A program made the translations under genes and the position numbers. A stretch of 64,000 bases of DNA from Oenanthe sinensis (lineage: Eukaryota; Streptophyta; Magnoliopsida; Apiales; Apiaceae). The stretch is taken from assembly GCA_028671895.1 (NCBI GenBank), contig CM053796.1, positions 29,386,860-29,450,859 of the forward strand. Direction: 5' to 3'. The notes beneath the pieces were generated by a model. That model saw only the letters and a program-made list of their open reading frames with translations. It made no database searches and was not told the DNA's origin. Below, piece by piece: positions 1-11,981 of the stretch (the stretch's first letter is position 1; every line of letters begins with the position of its first letter).

Positions 1-179
1 AGTCAGCCTACTCATTTACACGGTGAATGACCCAAAGACCAATACACGTAAATATGAGTATGTCACAACTGTTGTACTAATGATTTGAGTGTATGTTCAT
101 ACATACTCGGTGCTGAGTTTTTCTCCTATAAATATGAGTGCTCCTCCCATTTTGAATGTACACCAGAAAGAAGAAACAA

Positions 180-3100
180 TGTAACGCCCCCAAATCCGGG
201 GTCAGAGATCTGGTCGCACGTGAAAATTCTCAATATAGAATCACATATTTTATAATATTTTAAACCACATGTAGTCATTCAATATCTAAAATCTACAGCT
301 ACGTCCCCAATTACCAAGATCTTTTAGGTTATAGTTCTAGAAACAAGAATCCAAAAACCAAACATCAATTATTATAAACCTTAAATAATCAAATCAAATC
401 TCGCTTGTGACCTCATCCATAAAATTCCACAATTGATTTCATCAATCTCTTTAAACCAATCTTATATTACTAGTATAACTTCGATAAAAAGTATATCAGT
501 AGCTAGGACGGGTATATACCAAGAAATATATATCATATATAATATACCAATATATAAATAAAACTTACTCTAGTACCGACTTTCTGGATCCGAAAACGTC
601 TTCGCAAAGGAATCTTACTTTTTTCTTCCGAGCTACGTGGATAAATCTCGTCAATCTACTTATTTTCTGAAAGGCTAATATTTTCTCATCTTATCTGGAA
701 AAGTGTATGATGAAAAGCAAGAGTGAGCCAAAGAAATGCTAAGCAAGTATATAATAAGCATTTTAAATAAAACCAAGATATATGAATCAGAGTAAAGAAC
801 AAAAATGTAAATCAGTTTATAATGAAAACTGAACCAGTAAATGTAACACCGTTTATATAAAAACTCAAAACAAGCAGTATGTCATAGAAATGAATAATCT
901 ACTCAAAATCAATATATAATAGCCATGCTGGTAATATGGATTGGATACACAAATATAAATACTATTACTCACTGATCAGGTTTCAAAAGCAATAGGACCC
1001 CTTTATAGCTCATCGGTACATTTCTATACCCATAGATATAACAAGGATTTCTCAATATAGGTATCAAATAGGCAAGTAATGTTAGCCTATAGGAAGATGG
1101 AATGGTTACCATATCCTCCTAAAAATGTTAGACCCAACTATGGAGTCACTTACGCTAAAAATTCCAATCCAATAGAGCAACTGAACTCAAAGGTATGCTT
1201 AGTTTTAAATACAAACCATATCCTCATTATTTACTACGATAACACGAGATATGATGTGTTCATTATAATCAACTTTCAATATTAAAAGTACCAATATCAG
1301 GTAACTCTGTTGCACAATAAAAATATTTAAAATTCACAAATAGCTCTTAACAATAACTATTTGTCATGATATGAATAAGTGAATCAGAAAATAAAAGTGT
1401 ATAAGATGATCAAGAAAAAAATACTTATCTGATATAGATGTGGTCCTAAGTTGGAATGGGTCGATTACACTGCCCGTCTCACAGTATCACCTTTTAATAA
1501 TTCCTTAATCTGACGTTCCTGCGGTTGTTGAGTCCGCACGTGTACATCTATAGTCAAATATGATATGGTACTTTAGTCCTTGAAGTACATCGCTATATTT
1601 TACGAGCATTTATAACTTAACTATACTTATATACTTATCACATACATATTCCTATTAACAAGAAAACTCATATCAAGCCTAACAAACCAATAAATAAAAT
1701 ATAAACTCAATTATTAACTAATCCTCAAACAACCAATTAACACTCGATACTTAAATATAAAAGAACAATTAATCCTCGGGACTCGAATATAAAACAATAA
1801 TTAATCCTCGAGACTCGAATATAAATAAACAATTAATCCTCGAGACTAACAATTAATCCTCGAACAAAAAAAAATAAAAACTAATAATTCTAATTCATAC
1901 TTTAAAACTTATAATGTCTACCTTCGATGACGTTATCAAATTAGATAATTAAACATAATATTAAATATTTTAAAAATATTTCTAGACTCGAAATGGATTA
2001 CTAAAAATTCTCGTAAAATATTTAATACGGGTTCGTAAGGAAATTTAAAATTTAAAACTATTTTTATAACCTCCAGATTATTTTTTTGATCATAGAAATG
2101 TTTATTTTGTTTAAAACGGATAAACAGATCAATTAATATTTAATTAAGAAGAATAAACCAATTAATAATTAAATCAATTAATTATTCAAATTAATTAATT
2201 ATTAATCATTTTTAAATAAATTATTTTTCAAGATAATTAACTACTTAATATTTTTAATCAAATAATAATTGAAATCTGAAATAAATATTTTATTATAAGA
2301 AATTTTTTTGAAATAAAGTTTTTGTAAAATGAACTTTTCCCGGGATCACAGCCCCTCAAATTCAATCCCAAGCAATACAATTCAACTATACTAAAATAAA
2401 ATAAACAAATTTAACCCACAAAATAAAATATACATATACACATAAAATTGCTGAAAACGGAGAAACACGGTCACCTAAACCCAAAAATCTGGTCAACAGG
2501 GAATTTTATGGAATATAAAAATAATCTCTAAAAATTATGAAATTAATATATATAAACTAACATGTCCGAATATTTACAAACGTCAATTCAGGATCTTAAA
2601 AGTCTTATCATAAAATTAATTACGGACACCCCACGAGTGTTTTCTGATGGCCGGAAAATATGTCCAGAAAAATCCGAGATTAATATCCATGCATATACAC
2701 GTGTTGTACTGCCTCTTAACTTGATCATCATCATCAAAATCCCTTTCTATACTCTAAATAAATTAAAAAGGAAAACATGCCCAGAAAATAATTTTCTCAA
2801 AATTTATCCAAATTTATACATATGCGTAGGACTTAAAACGCTGGACATTTATATATATATAGATATCGAAGATTGGATTAACGATTCGTAAGTAATGAAT
2901 TTTGGAAGGTTTTAAATATATTAATATACGTACCGCAAACACAAGCAGAACTGCAGAAGAGCAGCTACCGGACAGAGAGGGATTGTGCGGTTAACAAACA
3001 AAAGGGGAGGGTGCGTGTTCGGGGGGTTGTGGCGATTGTAGAGAGAGAAAAAATCAAGGCAGTAGAATAGGTTTTGGAAACCGGGGGTGGGGGGTTTTCG

Positions 3101-3641
3101 GGTAGTTTAGGATTATTATATATATAATTTATTTTTATTTTTATTTTTCTAACAAAATTTTTAAAAACTTTTATAAATTATAAAATATATTTCTTAAAAA
3201 AAACATTTTAATACTATATTTAATCTCTAAATAATTTTAAATAATCCCAAAAATCTATAAAAATATTTTAGGAAAAAATATAAATTTTATTATTTTTAAA
3301 ACGACTTAAAAATAATAACTTTTCACAATATTTAAATATTTTGAATATTCAAAAATATAAAAATATTAAATTTTTGAATATTCAAATAATTTATTCAAAT
3401 AAAATTTTCACCCGAAAAAAAATACCGACTCGAGATACTGACCTGATTAGTAAAATAATATATAAAAAAAATTTAAACCGAACTCAGCACCACTGAACCG
3501 AAATAATTACTAAAATAATAATAAAAATATGAAAATGCAATCAACTGGAATAAAATATAATTTTTTTATTCTTCTTTTGAGAAAACCAATAAAATATTTA
3601 AATAATAAAAATAACTTTTGAAAAATATCCAGGTTGTCACA
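180..3641 (-). mobile_element. Solo LTR of a long-LTR gypsy/LARD-type retrotransposon
   Basis: The segment starts TGTAACGCCCCC and ends GGTTGTCACA, the reverse-oriented TG...CA ends of an LTR. Its first ~40 bases (CCCCCAAATCCGGGGTCAG) closely match the terminus of the complete LARD LTRs at 44864 and 52627, and an internal stretch near 720-760 (GAGCCAAAGAAATGCT) resembles 45320-45340 in that LTR. The flanks AACAA (175-179) and GACAA (3642-3646) are a 4/5 match, as expected for an old 5-bp target duplication. No primer-binding site, polypurine tract or retroviral-type coding sequence lies inside, so recombination to a solo LTR is the simplest reading. At 3.46 kb it is shorter than the 5-kb LARD LTRs, so it is a relative and not the same family. 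Orientation is inferred from the LARD. Confidence 0.7.
1766..1863. repeat. Short tandem array inside the solo LTR
   Basis: About four imperfect units of roughly 25-32 bp are built on CAATTAATCCTCGAGACTCG followed by an AT-rich spacer. The last unit is shortened. It is a local expansion within the LTR. Confidence 0.75.
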
Positions 3642-4149
3642 GACAACACATAGAAATAAAAAATATACTTCTTTCCATCCATTTCTAGTTTGTTTAGTTT
3701 ATATATATTTATTTAATTATATAACAGTTCCTAATTACTTGTGCTTCTCTCTTTTCAATATTATTTTATAAAGACGTTTCCAAATAATACCCTTATATTA
3801 TTATTTTCAATATTTGACTAATTGAAATATGTAAGCAATTCATTTAATTCAATGCAATTATGAGGGGTAGTCTTATATTAAGATGTGTATATTTTTAATA
3901 AGGGATAATTAAAAGGGGACGGAAGACCTCCTCATCTCAAAATAAAAGTCCTAGTTAGTTTTTACACGTTGTTTAAGAAGAATAAATACTTTTAAATTTG
4001 TCATTAAAACTAGTAGTCATAAAACTATATTCACCTGATATTCAGTATTATTGATTTGACCACTTTAAATTGATCTGATAAGTGGTAAAAATAATGACTA
4101 AATCTTCACATTTTTACAAGTCGTTAAACTAAAAATTCGTTACATTTAT
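3642..4149. other. AT-rich spacer, nothing recognised
   Basis: AT-rich single-copy-looking sequence lies between the solo LTR and the LINE remnant. I see no ORF, terminal repeat or RNA gene in it. Confidence 0.5.
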
Positions 4150-4690
4150 TTCTTGCGGGTCCTGATGGGTTTCAGTGGAATTTTTCCTTGCTACTTGGAG
4201 TGTAACTAGTCCTGTTGTTTCTAGCAGAGTGTTGCATTTCTTTCGCACCTTGCACCTTCCTCGCATTGTCAACTCCACTGCAATTGCTTTAATTCCCAAG
4301 AAGCATCTATTAAAGCCAATGTTTTTTTGATAATATTTCTGGGCTGGAACCTAACAAGGAAAAAGCCAATGTTTTTTTGGTAATGTTGCATCGGAGGTGA
4401 AAGAATTACTTTTGCGACTCTCTGGTTTTCAGCAAGGTTCTCTCCTTATTAAATATCTTGGCCTTCCACTTATCTCTAAAAAGCTTAACTCTCGAGACTG
4501 TGTCCCGCTTATTCTGCGAATAGCTGGTAAGGTTGAAATATGGACTTGTAGGTTTCTTAGCTAGGCATGAAGGCTTCAACTTTTAACGGTGGTATTGTAT
4601 GACATTCATAACTACTGGTCAGTGTATCTGTTTCTTCAAAAAAGAGTTCTAAACAAACTTCAGTCCATGTTTACTAGGTTCTTATGGGGT
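4150..4690 (+). pseudogene. L1-like LINE reverse transcriptase remnant (5' part)
   Basis: Translation across frames gives decayed L1-type reverse transcriptase. It begins with GPDGF and continues as VLHFFRTLHLPRIVNSTAI and ALIPKKH, the N-terminal RT blocks. After an internal deletion it resumes with a block resembling SGFQQGSLLIKYLGLPLISK and then AGKVEIWTCRFLS, which follows the palm region in plant LINEs. The central part with the catalytic FADD box is missing. Several in-frame stops and frame changes are present. An 18-base stretch (AAAGCCAATGTTTTTTTG) occurs at 4312 and again at 4362, at the edge of the deletion. The segment is cut at 4699 by a hAT insertion and continues at 5174. Confidence 0.8.
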
Positions 4691-4698
4691 GGTTCAAC

Positions 4699-5165
4699 CA
4701 GGGGCGAACACAGAATTGTTTTCCAAGGGGGTCAAAATAAATCATATAATTTGTAGTACATTAAAATAGAAATCGTTCTAATACATTAAAATCGAACCCG
4801 TTACTCTTTCAAGTCATAAAAATCGTGAAAAATAGAATCTATACAAGCAGGAGCCGACCACATATATATACACAGGAGAAGAGATTAGGTTCTATTATTT
4901 TTATAATAATACCAGCTAAAACTTTTTACATATTACTATGTTGTATTTCATTTATATGTTTATTTGAGTTTGTTAAATGATTTGGGCTTGTTAAATAAGT
5001 GTGCTAATAATTATTTTAGTTTCTTTGGGATCAAAAAAATTGAAAAAAAGGGACTAAATGATCCAAACAAATTAATTAAAGTTATAGACAATATGTGTAC
5101 TAAGCCTTCTCCTCAAAATTTAGGGGGGTCATGGCCCCCGACAGTCATACCGTGCGTCCGCCCCG
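4699..5165. mobile_element. Non-autonomous hAT element inserted in the LINE
   Basis: The ends are CAGGGGCGAACACA and, reversed, CGGGGCGGACGCACGG, a short imperfect terminal inverted repeat of the GGGGCGGA type common in plant hAT derivatives. The flanks GGTTCAAC (4691-4698) and GGCTCAAC (5166-5173) match at 7 of 8 positions, the 8-bp duplication expected for hAT. LINE coding resumes directly on the far side, which confirms both boundaries. The 467-bp interior has no transposase. Confidence 0.82.
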
Positions 5166-5173
5166 GGCTCAAC

Positions 5174-6230
5174 TACTTCGAAGTGCCATGCCAAAGTATC
5201 CTGGAAGGAATGTTGTTTTCCTAAATCTGAAGGCGGGCTTGGCCATAAAGATCTCTGCATTTGGAATCAGTCTGCTGTTCTCTTTCAATTTTGGCGTATC
5301 TTACGTCCCAGTCCCTCCTCTATTTGGGTTACATGGTTTCGAGAGGTAGTGCTAAGAAATAAACCCTTCGAGGCAATGAAGGTTCCTAATCAAGCATCCT
5401 GGTGTGTAAAAAAAAATTTCATGCCCGAGAAATGGCGTTACGATTTGTCAAATACTCGGTGGGGGTAGACTCATCATTTCTGCTATGGCACGATCCTTGG
5501 CTCAACGGGCTCCCTTTACTGCATTGTTTAGACCATAATGTAATTTCTATGTGTGATTCTTCAAACCTGGCACCTGTTAGCTCCTTCATGAATTATCCAA
5601 GTTGGCAACTGCCCATTTCGAATCATGCTGGAATTTCTCTTTTGAGACTCCAAGTTGCTACTACTCCTATTATTTCTCGAGACCTCATCACCTGGCTTGA
5701 TATATCTCCCGGAAAGGTCTCTATTTCCACCATTTGGAACACTGCGAGATGTACTAATTCTCCCCCAGCTTGGCTTCACGCTGTTTGGCATCCTCTCACA
5801 ATCCCTCAACGTGCGTTCTTTTTATGGTTGGCTTTAAAGGATAGACTGCTCACCAAGTCTCTATGCAGCGTTTTGGGTTCAACATAGACCTGGGTTGTAT
5901 CTTGTGCAATACGGGTAATGCTGAAACGATTGAGTATCTGTTTGCAAATTGTGCATTTACTGAGATCATTTTTAAAGCAGCGGCATACCCATTGACTTGT
6001 GATCGGATCAATTACTCTCAAGGCCGTTTTGTCCAAGATACCATGACAAAAATGAAAAAGAACACATATCTCATTTATTTCTTTCGGTGGCTGGTGATTC
6101 CATTTGGAAAGAACGCAATCGTCTTCACACTCCTGGCCACAGACTTTCTCCTGGACAACTCATTCATAATGTAAAGTTGACTATGCGTGATAAGGTGTTT
6201 ACTAGTAGTTACTTTGGATTAATAAGCTAA
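5174..6230 (+). pseudogene. L1-like LINE ORF2 C-terminal remnant (zf-RVT region)
   Basis: This continues the LINE after the hAT insertion. A block reading AKVSWKECCFPKSEGGLGHK is the conserved region after RT in plant LINEs. The longest open stretch (5402-5887) includes SSFLLWHDPWLNGLPLL and IPQRAFFLWLALKDRLLTK, the characteristic start of the zf-RVT zinc-binding domain. It shifts frame near 5870 into CILCNTGNAETIEYLFANC, the Cys/His part of the same domain. A further frame change gives WKERNRLHTPGHRL and a stop at 6228-6230, near the normal end of such ORFs. At least three frame changes make it non-functional. No poly(A) tail or target duplication was found. Confidence 0.85.
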
Positions 6231-6309
6231 TTCATCATTCAGGTCACCAGTGAATCACCAAGTTAAAAAACCTTTCAAGCGCATGATTGAATTAAGTATA
6301 AATTGCAAT

Positions 6310-6982
6310 TAGGGGTGTAAATGAGTCAAACCGAACTTTAGGTTGTTCATGTTTAACTCATTTAAAAAATTTTGAACATAAACTCAAACTCTTATCGAGC
6401 CTAATATTTTATTTAAGTTTGGCTCGTTAGTGTTCACGAATAACTCACGAACACATGTTCGCGAACACTATTCACGAACAACTCATGAATATGGCTCACG
6501 GACTTGTATTCATGAATATATAAATGTCAAGCAAAATAAATAAATTTAAATTCTAATAACAAGATAATGAGTGTGCGGGGAGATATGCATTACCTTCGAC
6601 AAGATAATGAGTTAACAAACAAATTTCACATATTTTTAGTCCAAAGTCAAAGTTCAAAAAATTACAAACTATTATACATATGAATACTTAGCAAATACAC
6701 ACACACACTATTTATCGTAATTCGTAAATGTCCACAAGCATGTGTTCACGAATTTCTTTCAAACTATATTCACGAACTATGTTTGTGAATATAGTTCATG
6801 AACATTATAATCGAACTTGTTCACGAACTTTAGAGCCGAACTATGTTGTGCTCAACTTCAGCTCATTTATAAATCAAACCTAAAAATTGTGTTCATGTTC
6901 GACTCGTTTATAAATCGAATCGAACTTTTTTCGAGTTGAATACTGAACTGTTCATGAGTGTATGGGCTCATTTACAGCCTTA
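6310..6982. mobile_element. Non-autonomous hAT-like element (GGGGTGTAAATGAG type)
   Basis: The left end TAGGGGTGTAAATGAG and the right end read in reverse, TAAGGCTGTAAATGAG, match at 14 of 16 bases. The flanks ATTGCAAT (6302-6309) and TTTGCAAT (6983-6990) match at 7 of 8, an 8-bp hAT-like duplication. The interior repeats CACGAAC/GTTCGTG-type words in both orientations (for example around 6440-6500 and 6735-6835), as in this widespread plant family. It has no coding capacity. Confidence 0.82.
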
Positions 6983-6990
6983 TTTGCAAT

Positions 6991-9678
6991 CTACACAAAA
7001 AACATTTCACATCTGTTAAGTCTTCTTTGACCTTAACGGAATCTGTTAGTTTTTATTTAGAAGCTGTCAACTAAACGTCCTCGGTAAAAAAGACAGACCC
7101 CTTATCTTCATCACTTTCAATTCTACTTCTCTCTCACCAAAAATACATGTTGTCTCCATATATATAGATTGAGATATTTATATACATTTACATATATACA
7201 CAAATCTATGAAATTAAAAAGGGTGTTAAATGGGATGGATCTTGAAGATTGTTTAGTGGAACTGTTTAATGGAGATTGTTTTCACTTTGGCATGATTATA
7301 TTTAGTGTATGTATTCTGTAAATAATTATGTATGCATTATGTGTAAGTGTGTGAAAGAGCACATTTTTATAGAGACTTGTATCTGAATTTTTGAATTAGT
7401 TACTATCTTTCAACCTTGAATTTTCCGGTAAAGATGCAGGACGTGAAAGTATTTGGTTATTTCTCATTCAATTGATCGGGTCTATTTGTATAATAATTGG
7501 ATTGGATTAATTTTTTTAGGTTATAGCTTACGTGGTGGCTAAGTTGATAATTGGTATAGAATTCTGTCAACAAGTAAGTCCACATCATAGTCCCGTTCAA
7601 AAATTGACGGAGTTAACGGAGAAAACTTATACGAAAATTCTATAGTGTTAATGAGTTGACTAAGATGTTTTTTAATTTAGTGATCTAGTTTCAAGTTGAT
7701 ACTGACTTGAGTAATGAATTAGCTCATTAACCCTAGCTAGTTACTTTAGAAGACAAGTTTCAAAGGACCAAACTTTGATTTCAATTTTGTATTGATTTGT
7801 TGTGCTCGTTAATCTTTTTGTTACCTAACGTTCTTGTGCTGGGACTGATTTGTTAGTTGTTTTTCTTATCGTGGGGTATGCCCCTAGATTATGTTCTTGT
7901 TGTTAGTTTTATAAAAAAAATTATTTAGCAAAAAAAATCACATAAATCCAATTTCTTTTTCCAAATTTATCATATATATTTAGTCACTAATTACATAGTT
8001 CTATACAAATACATGAATACAAATGTTAATTTTAGAGGTCATTTGCTTAACATATGAATAACTAGGAAGTTAAAGTTAATGGGAAGTAGATTTTAATAAA
8101 TTATTTAGAGATTGTTTGGTTGACATCTATTTATCCAAGAAGTAATAATTTATAAAGTTATTTAATTGATATTTACAGGAGAAGTTGAACTTTCTAGTAA
8201 GTTTAAATTTCTATATAATGGGAGAAGTTGTTTATCCACCCCTATATTGATCACTTGCAATACCTAGGTAATGGAAGTTCCTACATACAAACCAAACAAT
8301 TTTTTTAACTTCTCATCAATTTCATATAGGAATTAAATAACAAGATATTATAACTTCTCATGTAACTAAATACCCATATGCAACCAAATAAGCACTTAGT
8401 TGAATAAAATTAGGAAAATGTAACTTCCTTAACTTTAAATACTCATGTTATGGGGAAATTACTTACCCACCACACCCTTGATTATTTAAAATTTTTATGA
8501 AATTTCCTCATCAATAACCAAACAACTTTTCTCACTTGTTAATTTTAAATGCCAAGGAATTACAACTTCATACAAGAAGTTAATTCCTAGAGGTAACGAA
8601 ACAAACCTAATAAATGATGTTCGTGACGAAAGTATGCATTGACATTTCCATTAGGACCCACTACCTCATTTGTGTATAATCCTACTCAAGTGAATACTCA
8701 TCTATACTATCCTATTATAAACAAAACAGGGGTTTACTGTTGATTTGGTTGGTTGGTAACACTTTTCAAAAAAATTATAAACACTTTTCAAAAATATTAA
8801 AAATATATAATTTATTTTATTTATAATATAATATTAGTTATAATAATATAATATAGATAATATAGTAGTACAAATCTAATACAATTTTAACGAAAATAAT
8901 TGACTTATATATCTCAATCTCAATTCTACTCAAACTCTATTAAAATTATAAATTATTATTTCTTTTAAAATCCTATTAAAATTTTTAAAAAAGTAAATAT
9001 ATATAATCTATATTGGGTTATCCCTCATTTTTGTTTCACCTAAAATTAAATCTTAATATTATATTATATCTAAATAATAACATAAAATTTATACTTATAT
9101 TAAAATTTATACTTTTTATTTAATGTAGTTGTATTAAATTCAATCTATTTATATAATTCAGTTTCACCGCCACTCAAACTCTTTAATTCATTTAAAATAT
9201 TAATCAATTAAATAAATCTCATGAATATAATAATAATAATAATAATAATTTTTATCTATATTAAATTTTATTAAAATTATATACTAAATACAATCTAAAC
9301 ATCTCAATTAATCTCATTTAAAATTATCACTCATAATCGAATCTAATAAATATTATAATATTATTATTATTTTATTTATTTTAATTTTTAAAATAACAAC
9401 TAATTAGTTACATTTTAAGATTGATATAATATTATTATTCTTCATTCTATAATAAATTTTATATCAAAGATAATCTAAATATTTTAATTTAATCACAGTT
9501 CAAATTATTCAATTTATTTTAAATATATAATTTTTTTTAAAGAAATTCGTACATCGCGGGCTTATATGTTAGTATTCTTTATAAGCAAGTTACATAATTG
9601 CAGTGAGATTCCTCAAATATTATACTTTTCATTATTGAGTTTGTGTGCGCTAATAAATGATGACACGTTGGGCGTATT
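6991..9678. other. Gene-free AT-rich region with possible decayed MITE
   Basis: No coding sequence is recognised. Between about 8108 and 8608 the left side (GATTGTTTGGTTGACATC) and the reverse of the right side (GGTTTGTTTCGTTACCTC) look like decayed inverted ends of a hAT-type MITE, but no target duplication is clear. From 8760 to 9540 the sequence is extremely AT-rich with no other structure noted. Confidence 0.4.
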
Positions 9679-9712
9679 TTAATATGTTATATATTAATAT
9701 ATAACATATTAA
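9679..9712. repeat. Perfect 34-bp AT-only palindrome
   Basis: Two perfectly complementary 17-base arms (left arm TTAATATGTTATATATT) meet without a loop. It could extrude as a cruciform. No gene is adjacent. Confidence 0.85.
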
Positions 9713-9878
9713 TATTTTAATATTTCATACCATATTGCATTGTATCTCCTACCAATATCATGTCCCAAGCAGGGTTCATTCAGTATTCACTTATTATAGT
9801 CTTTTTTTCTTCTTTTTTTTTTGATACATTTAAAACAAAATTCATTAAAAATGAATGGAACTCAGCTGAGACAAATCC

Positions 9879-10013
9879 TCAACCGACTATGCATTCAGGT
9901 TGAAAAACAAATAAACGAACTAAACAATTAACCGTTTTATTTTTGGATCGCTTAATATAGTGAATATAAATATTTTTGAAACTAAAAATGAATTCAATGA
10001 TTTTTCGAGCAAT
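9879..10013 (-). pseudogene. RNase H-like (RVT_3) fragment, probably from a LINE
   Basis: The minus-strand frame contains IEFIFSFKNIYIHYIKRSKN followed by KTVNCLVRLFVFQPE. This resembles the end of the RVT_3 RNase H-like domain of plant non-LTR elements, where an HIKRSxNKxAHxLAR motif is typical. Here the conserved AH of that motif is changed (VN). The upstream part of the same open frame, to 10145, does not resemble the family. The match rests on one short motif, so it could be coincidental. Confidence 0.45.
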
Positions 10014-10160
10014 CTGACCTACACAAACTTTCAATGTCTTCCTGAAAACAGTAATATCACATTTGAACTTCACACAATTATATTTAGATGTAGATGTAGT
10101 CCAATTCAGATATCTCAGTTGTGCTAACTGAGATAGGAGGTACATATATGTGGATATATA

Positions 10161-10365
10161 GGGGGTGTTTGGCTTAGCTTGTAAGTAATAAGTTACTTTT
10201 TTTAAAGTATTTTCATATATTTTTTTAAAATTAATATTTATTTTAGAAATGTAAGACCAAATCTTATTTTCAAATTTGAAAATAAGTTACTTATTTTCAG
10301 AAAAAATACGTATATACTAACTTTTTCAGCTTATAAGCTGCTTATAAGTTCAGACAAACGGTGCC
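10161..10365. mobile_element. Small MITE with GTGTTTGG/CCGTTTG ends
   Basis: The left end (GGGGGTGTTTGGCTTAGCTT, then GTAAG) and the reversed right end (GGCACCGTTTGTCTGAACTT, then ATAAG) are imperfect inverted repeats. The interior contains the self-complementary stretch CTTATAAGCTGCTTATAAG. This is a common hAT-like MITE form in plants. A clean target duplication was not found. Confidence 0.55.
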
Positions 10366-10850
10366 ATAGTCTGTTTTCTTAATAAGCGTGCTTAAACAAT
10401 TTTTGATAAAGTTTCTAAAAATTAAGTTTGTCGATTGGTAACACCTCTAATAATTATTGATAATTACACCAATTTAGGCTATATTATTTTATATATGCAA
10501 ATGGCTTTGATATTCCCAATGATTAAGCAACAGAACTTTCTTTTGATGTTGATTAGGCCATACACGTTATGTTAACATATTTGGTCTTTACAGTTTTTAG
10601 TAACAAAAAATACCAATTTAAGACTTATTTCTAACTTAACATTATCTCAACCAAATCAACTTTGATGGGATGACTAGTTAAGCCTGTGCCTTTGAGCGAA
10701 AAAATAAATAGTAAATAACCAAGTTTTCTTCGCATACGAATAAGAGGTCGTCCGTAGGCCATAAAATTGTCCACGGGCTCTGCTTACCAATTTCTCATCT
10801 TTCAGTTGTCCGTCCCCAGCTTTTTTACGAACCACATAGCTCAGAGGCGG

Positions 10851-10906
10851 TTTTCTGGTCCATAATAACATTATCTCGTTTTCTGGTCCATAATAACATT
10901 ATCTCG
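10851..10906. repeat. Exact 28-bp tandem duplication
   Basis: Two identical adjacent copies start TTTTCTGGTCCATAATAACA and end ATTATCTCG, at 10851-10878 and 10879-10906. It is a recent local duplication with no gene attached. Confidence 0.9.
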
Positions 10907-11560
10907 GCCCCACATTGATTTGTTCATACGGTTAAAAACAATAATATTACGGTCGGATCGAATTTAGTCCCCGAATACCTTATCAACTGATCAGGAAATT
11001 AAGGTAGTCAGGATAAATCACCCGGTCATTCAAGCACATAAATTGAATATAAGAACATTTTATAAAAGTATTGATAATTTTTTGTTCCCAAGCGATTTTA
11101 TTGTCAACGGATCACAAGTCTGGCACTTGTTCGACTTAAAACAAATTTTTATAATATATATTTTTATGCATGACATAGATTTACAAGTGCAAGAAAAATT
11201 AACTCATCTGCAATCTGTCGAGCAGATGGTATTGAGGAGTTCAAATGTCAGCAGCTCTGTAAATTTATTTGTATCAGAATTTGCTGCAGAATGCCTCGAG
11301 CTCCCTAATTTTCTTCCCCCAGCTAGATGACACCAGATCATTTATGTTTTTCCAGCTCATGATTATAAAAGTAAGTTGTTTGTGTTGTTTTTATCTCTGC
11401 TTTGAGCTTGGACGGAATTGTGACTGCCTCCTATTAATTGTATTTTTTTTTTTAACACAGCCTCGTACTTTGGCAAACATTAGCTCTGATCTGTTTTTGA
11501 GAACCAATTTTTTCCGTGTCCAATTATACCTAACAGTGGGCTTCGTTTCTTGTATAGTAC
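10907..11560. other. Intergenic stretch with exon-like open segment
   Basis: A plus-strand stretch at about 11180-11328 follows an AG and stays open with protein-like composition (QVQEKLTHLQSVEQMVLRSS and so on, to LELPNFLPPAR then stop). I do not recognise it. It may be an exon of a decayed or unidentified gene, or chance. Confidence 0.25.
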
Positions 11561-11981
11561 AGAGGCTGAACTCAATTTCATAAATGGGACAACTGAGTTC
11601 AACCTTAAAAAATGGGATATCTAAATGCCTATGACGACGGTCATCGAATTTGGAAGTTGAATAAAATAAGAATGATGAGCACCACACTATCATGCGGTTA
11701 TATAGTCATGAGCGCCCTAGTATATGGCGGTCACCAAAGTGAATCAAATAGAATTGAGCGCCATTTGGTTTGGCATTTTTGAATTAGTTTTTTTAAATTC
11801 CTTTTTCTCTTCTTTTTTGAATACACAAATATTTTATTTTATTAATTAAATTATTTGTCCCATTTTTAGTTGTCCCATTTTTAAAATTATTAATCAAATA
11901 GAATTGGCTAGGCATTTAGTTGTCCCATTTTTAAAAAAGTTGAATTCAACTGTCCCATTTATGAAATCGAGCTCAGTCTCT
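11561..11981. mobile_element. Inverted-repeat element, about 420 bp
   Basis: The left arm AGAGGCTGAACTCAATTTCA continues as TAAATGGGACAACTGAGTTC. It pairs with the reversed right arm AGAGACTGAGCTCGATTTCA then TAAATGGGACAGTTGAATTC. Weaker similarity continues into the interior (AAATGGGAxAxCTAAATGCC). The arms are about 43 bp, with roughly 38 matches. Superfamily is uncertain because no target duplication stands out. It carries no coding sequence. Confidence 0.7.

Noticed and set aside
2562..2891. 109-codon open frame in the solo LTR
   Set aside because: It lies within the LTR, has low-complexity Ile/Tyr-rich composition and resembles no retroelement protein.
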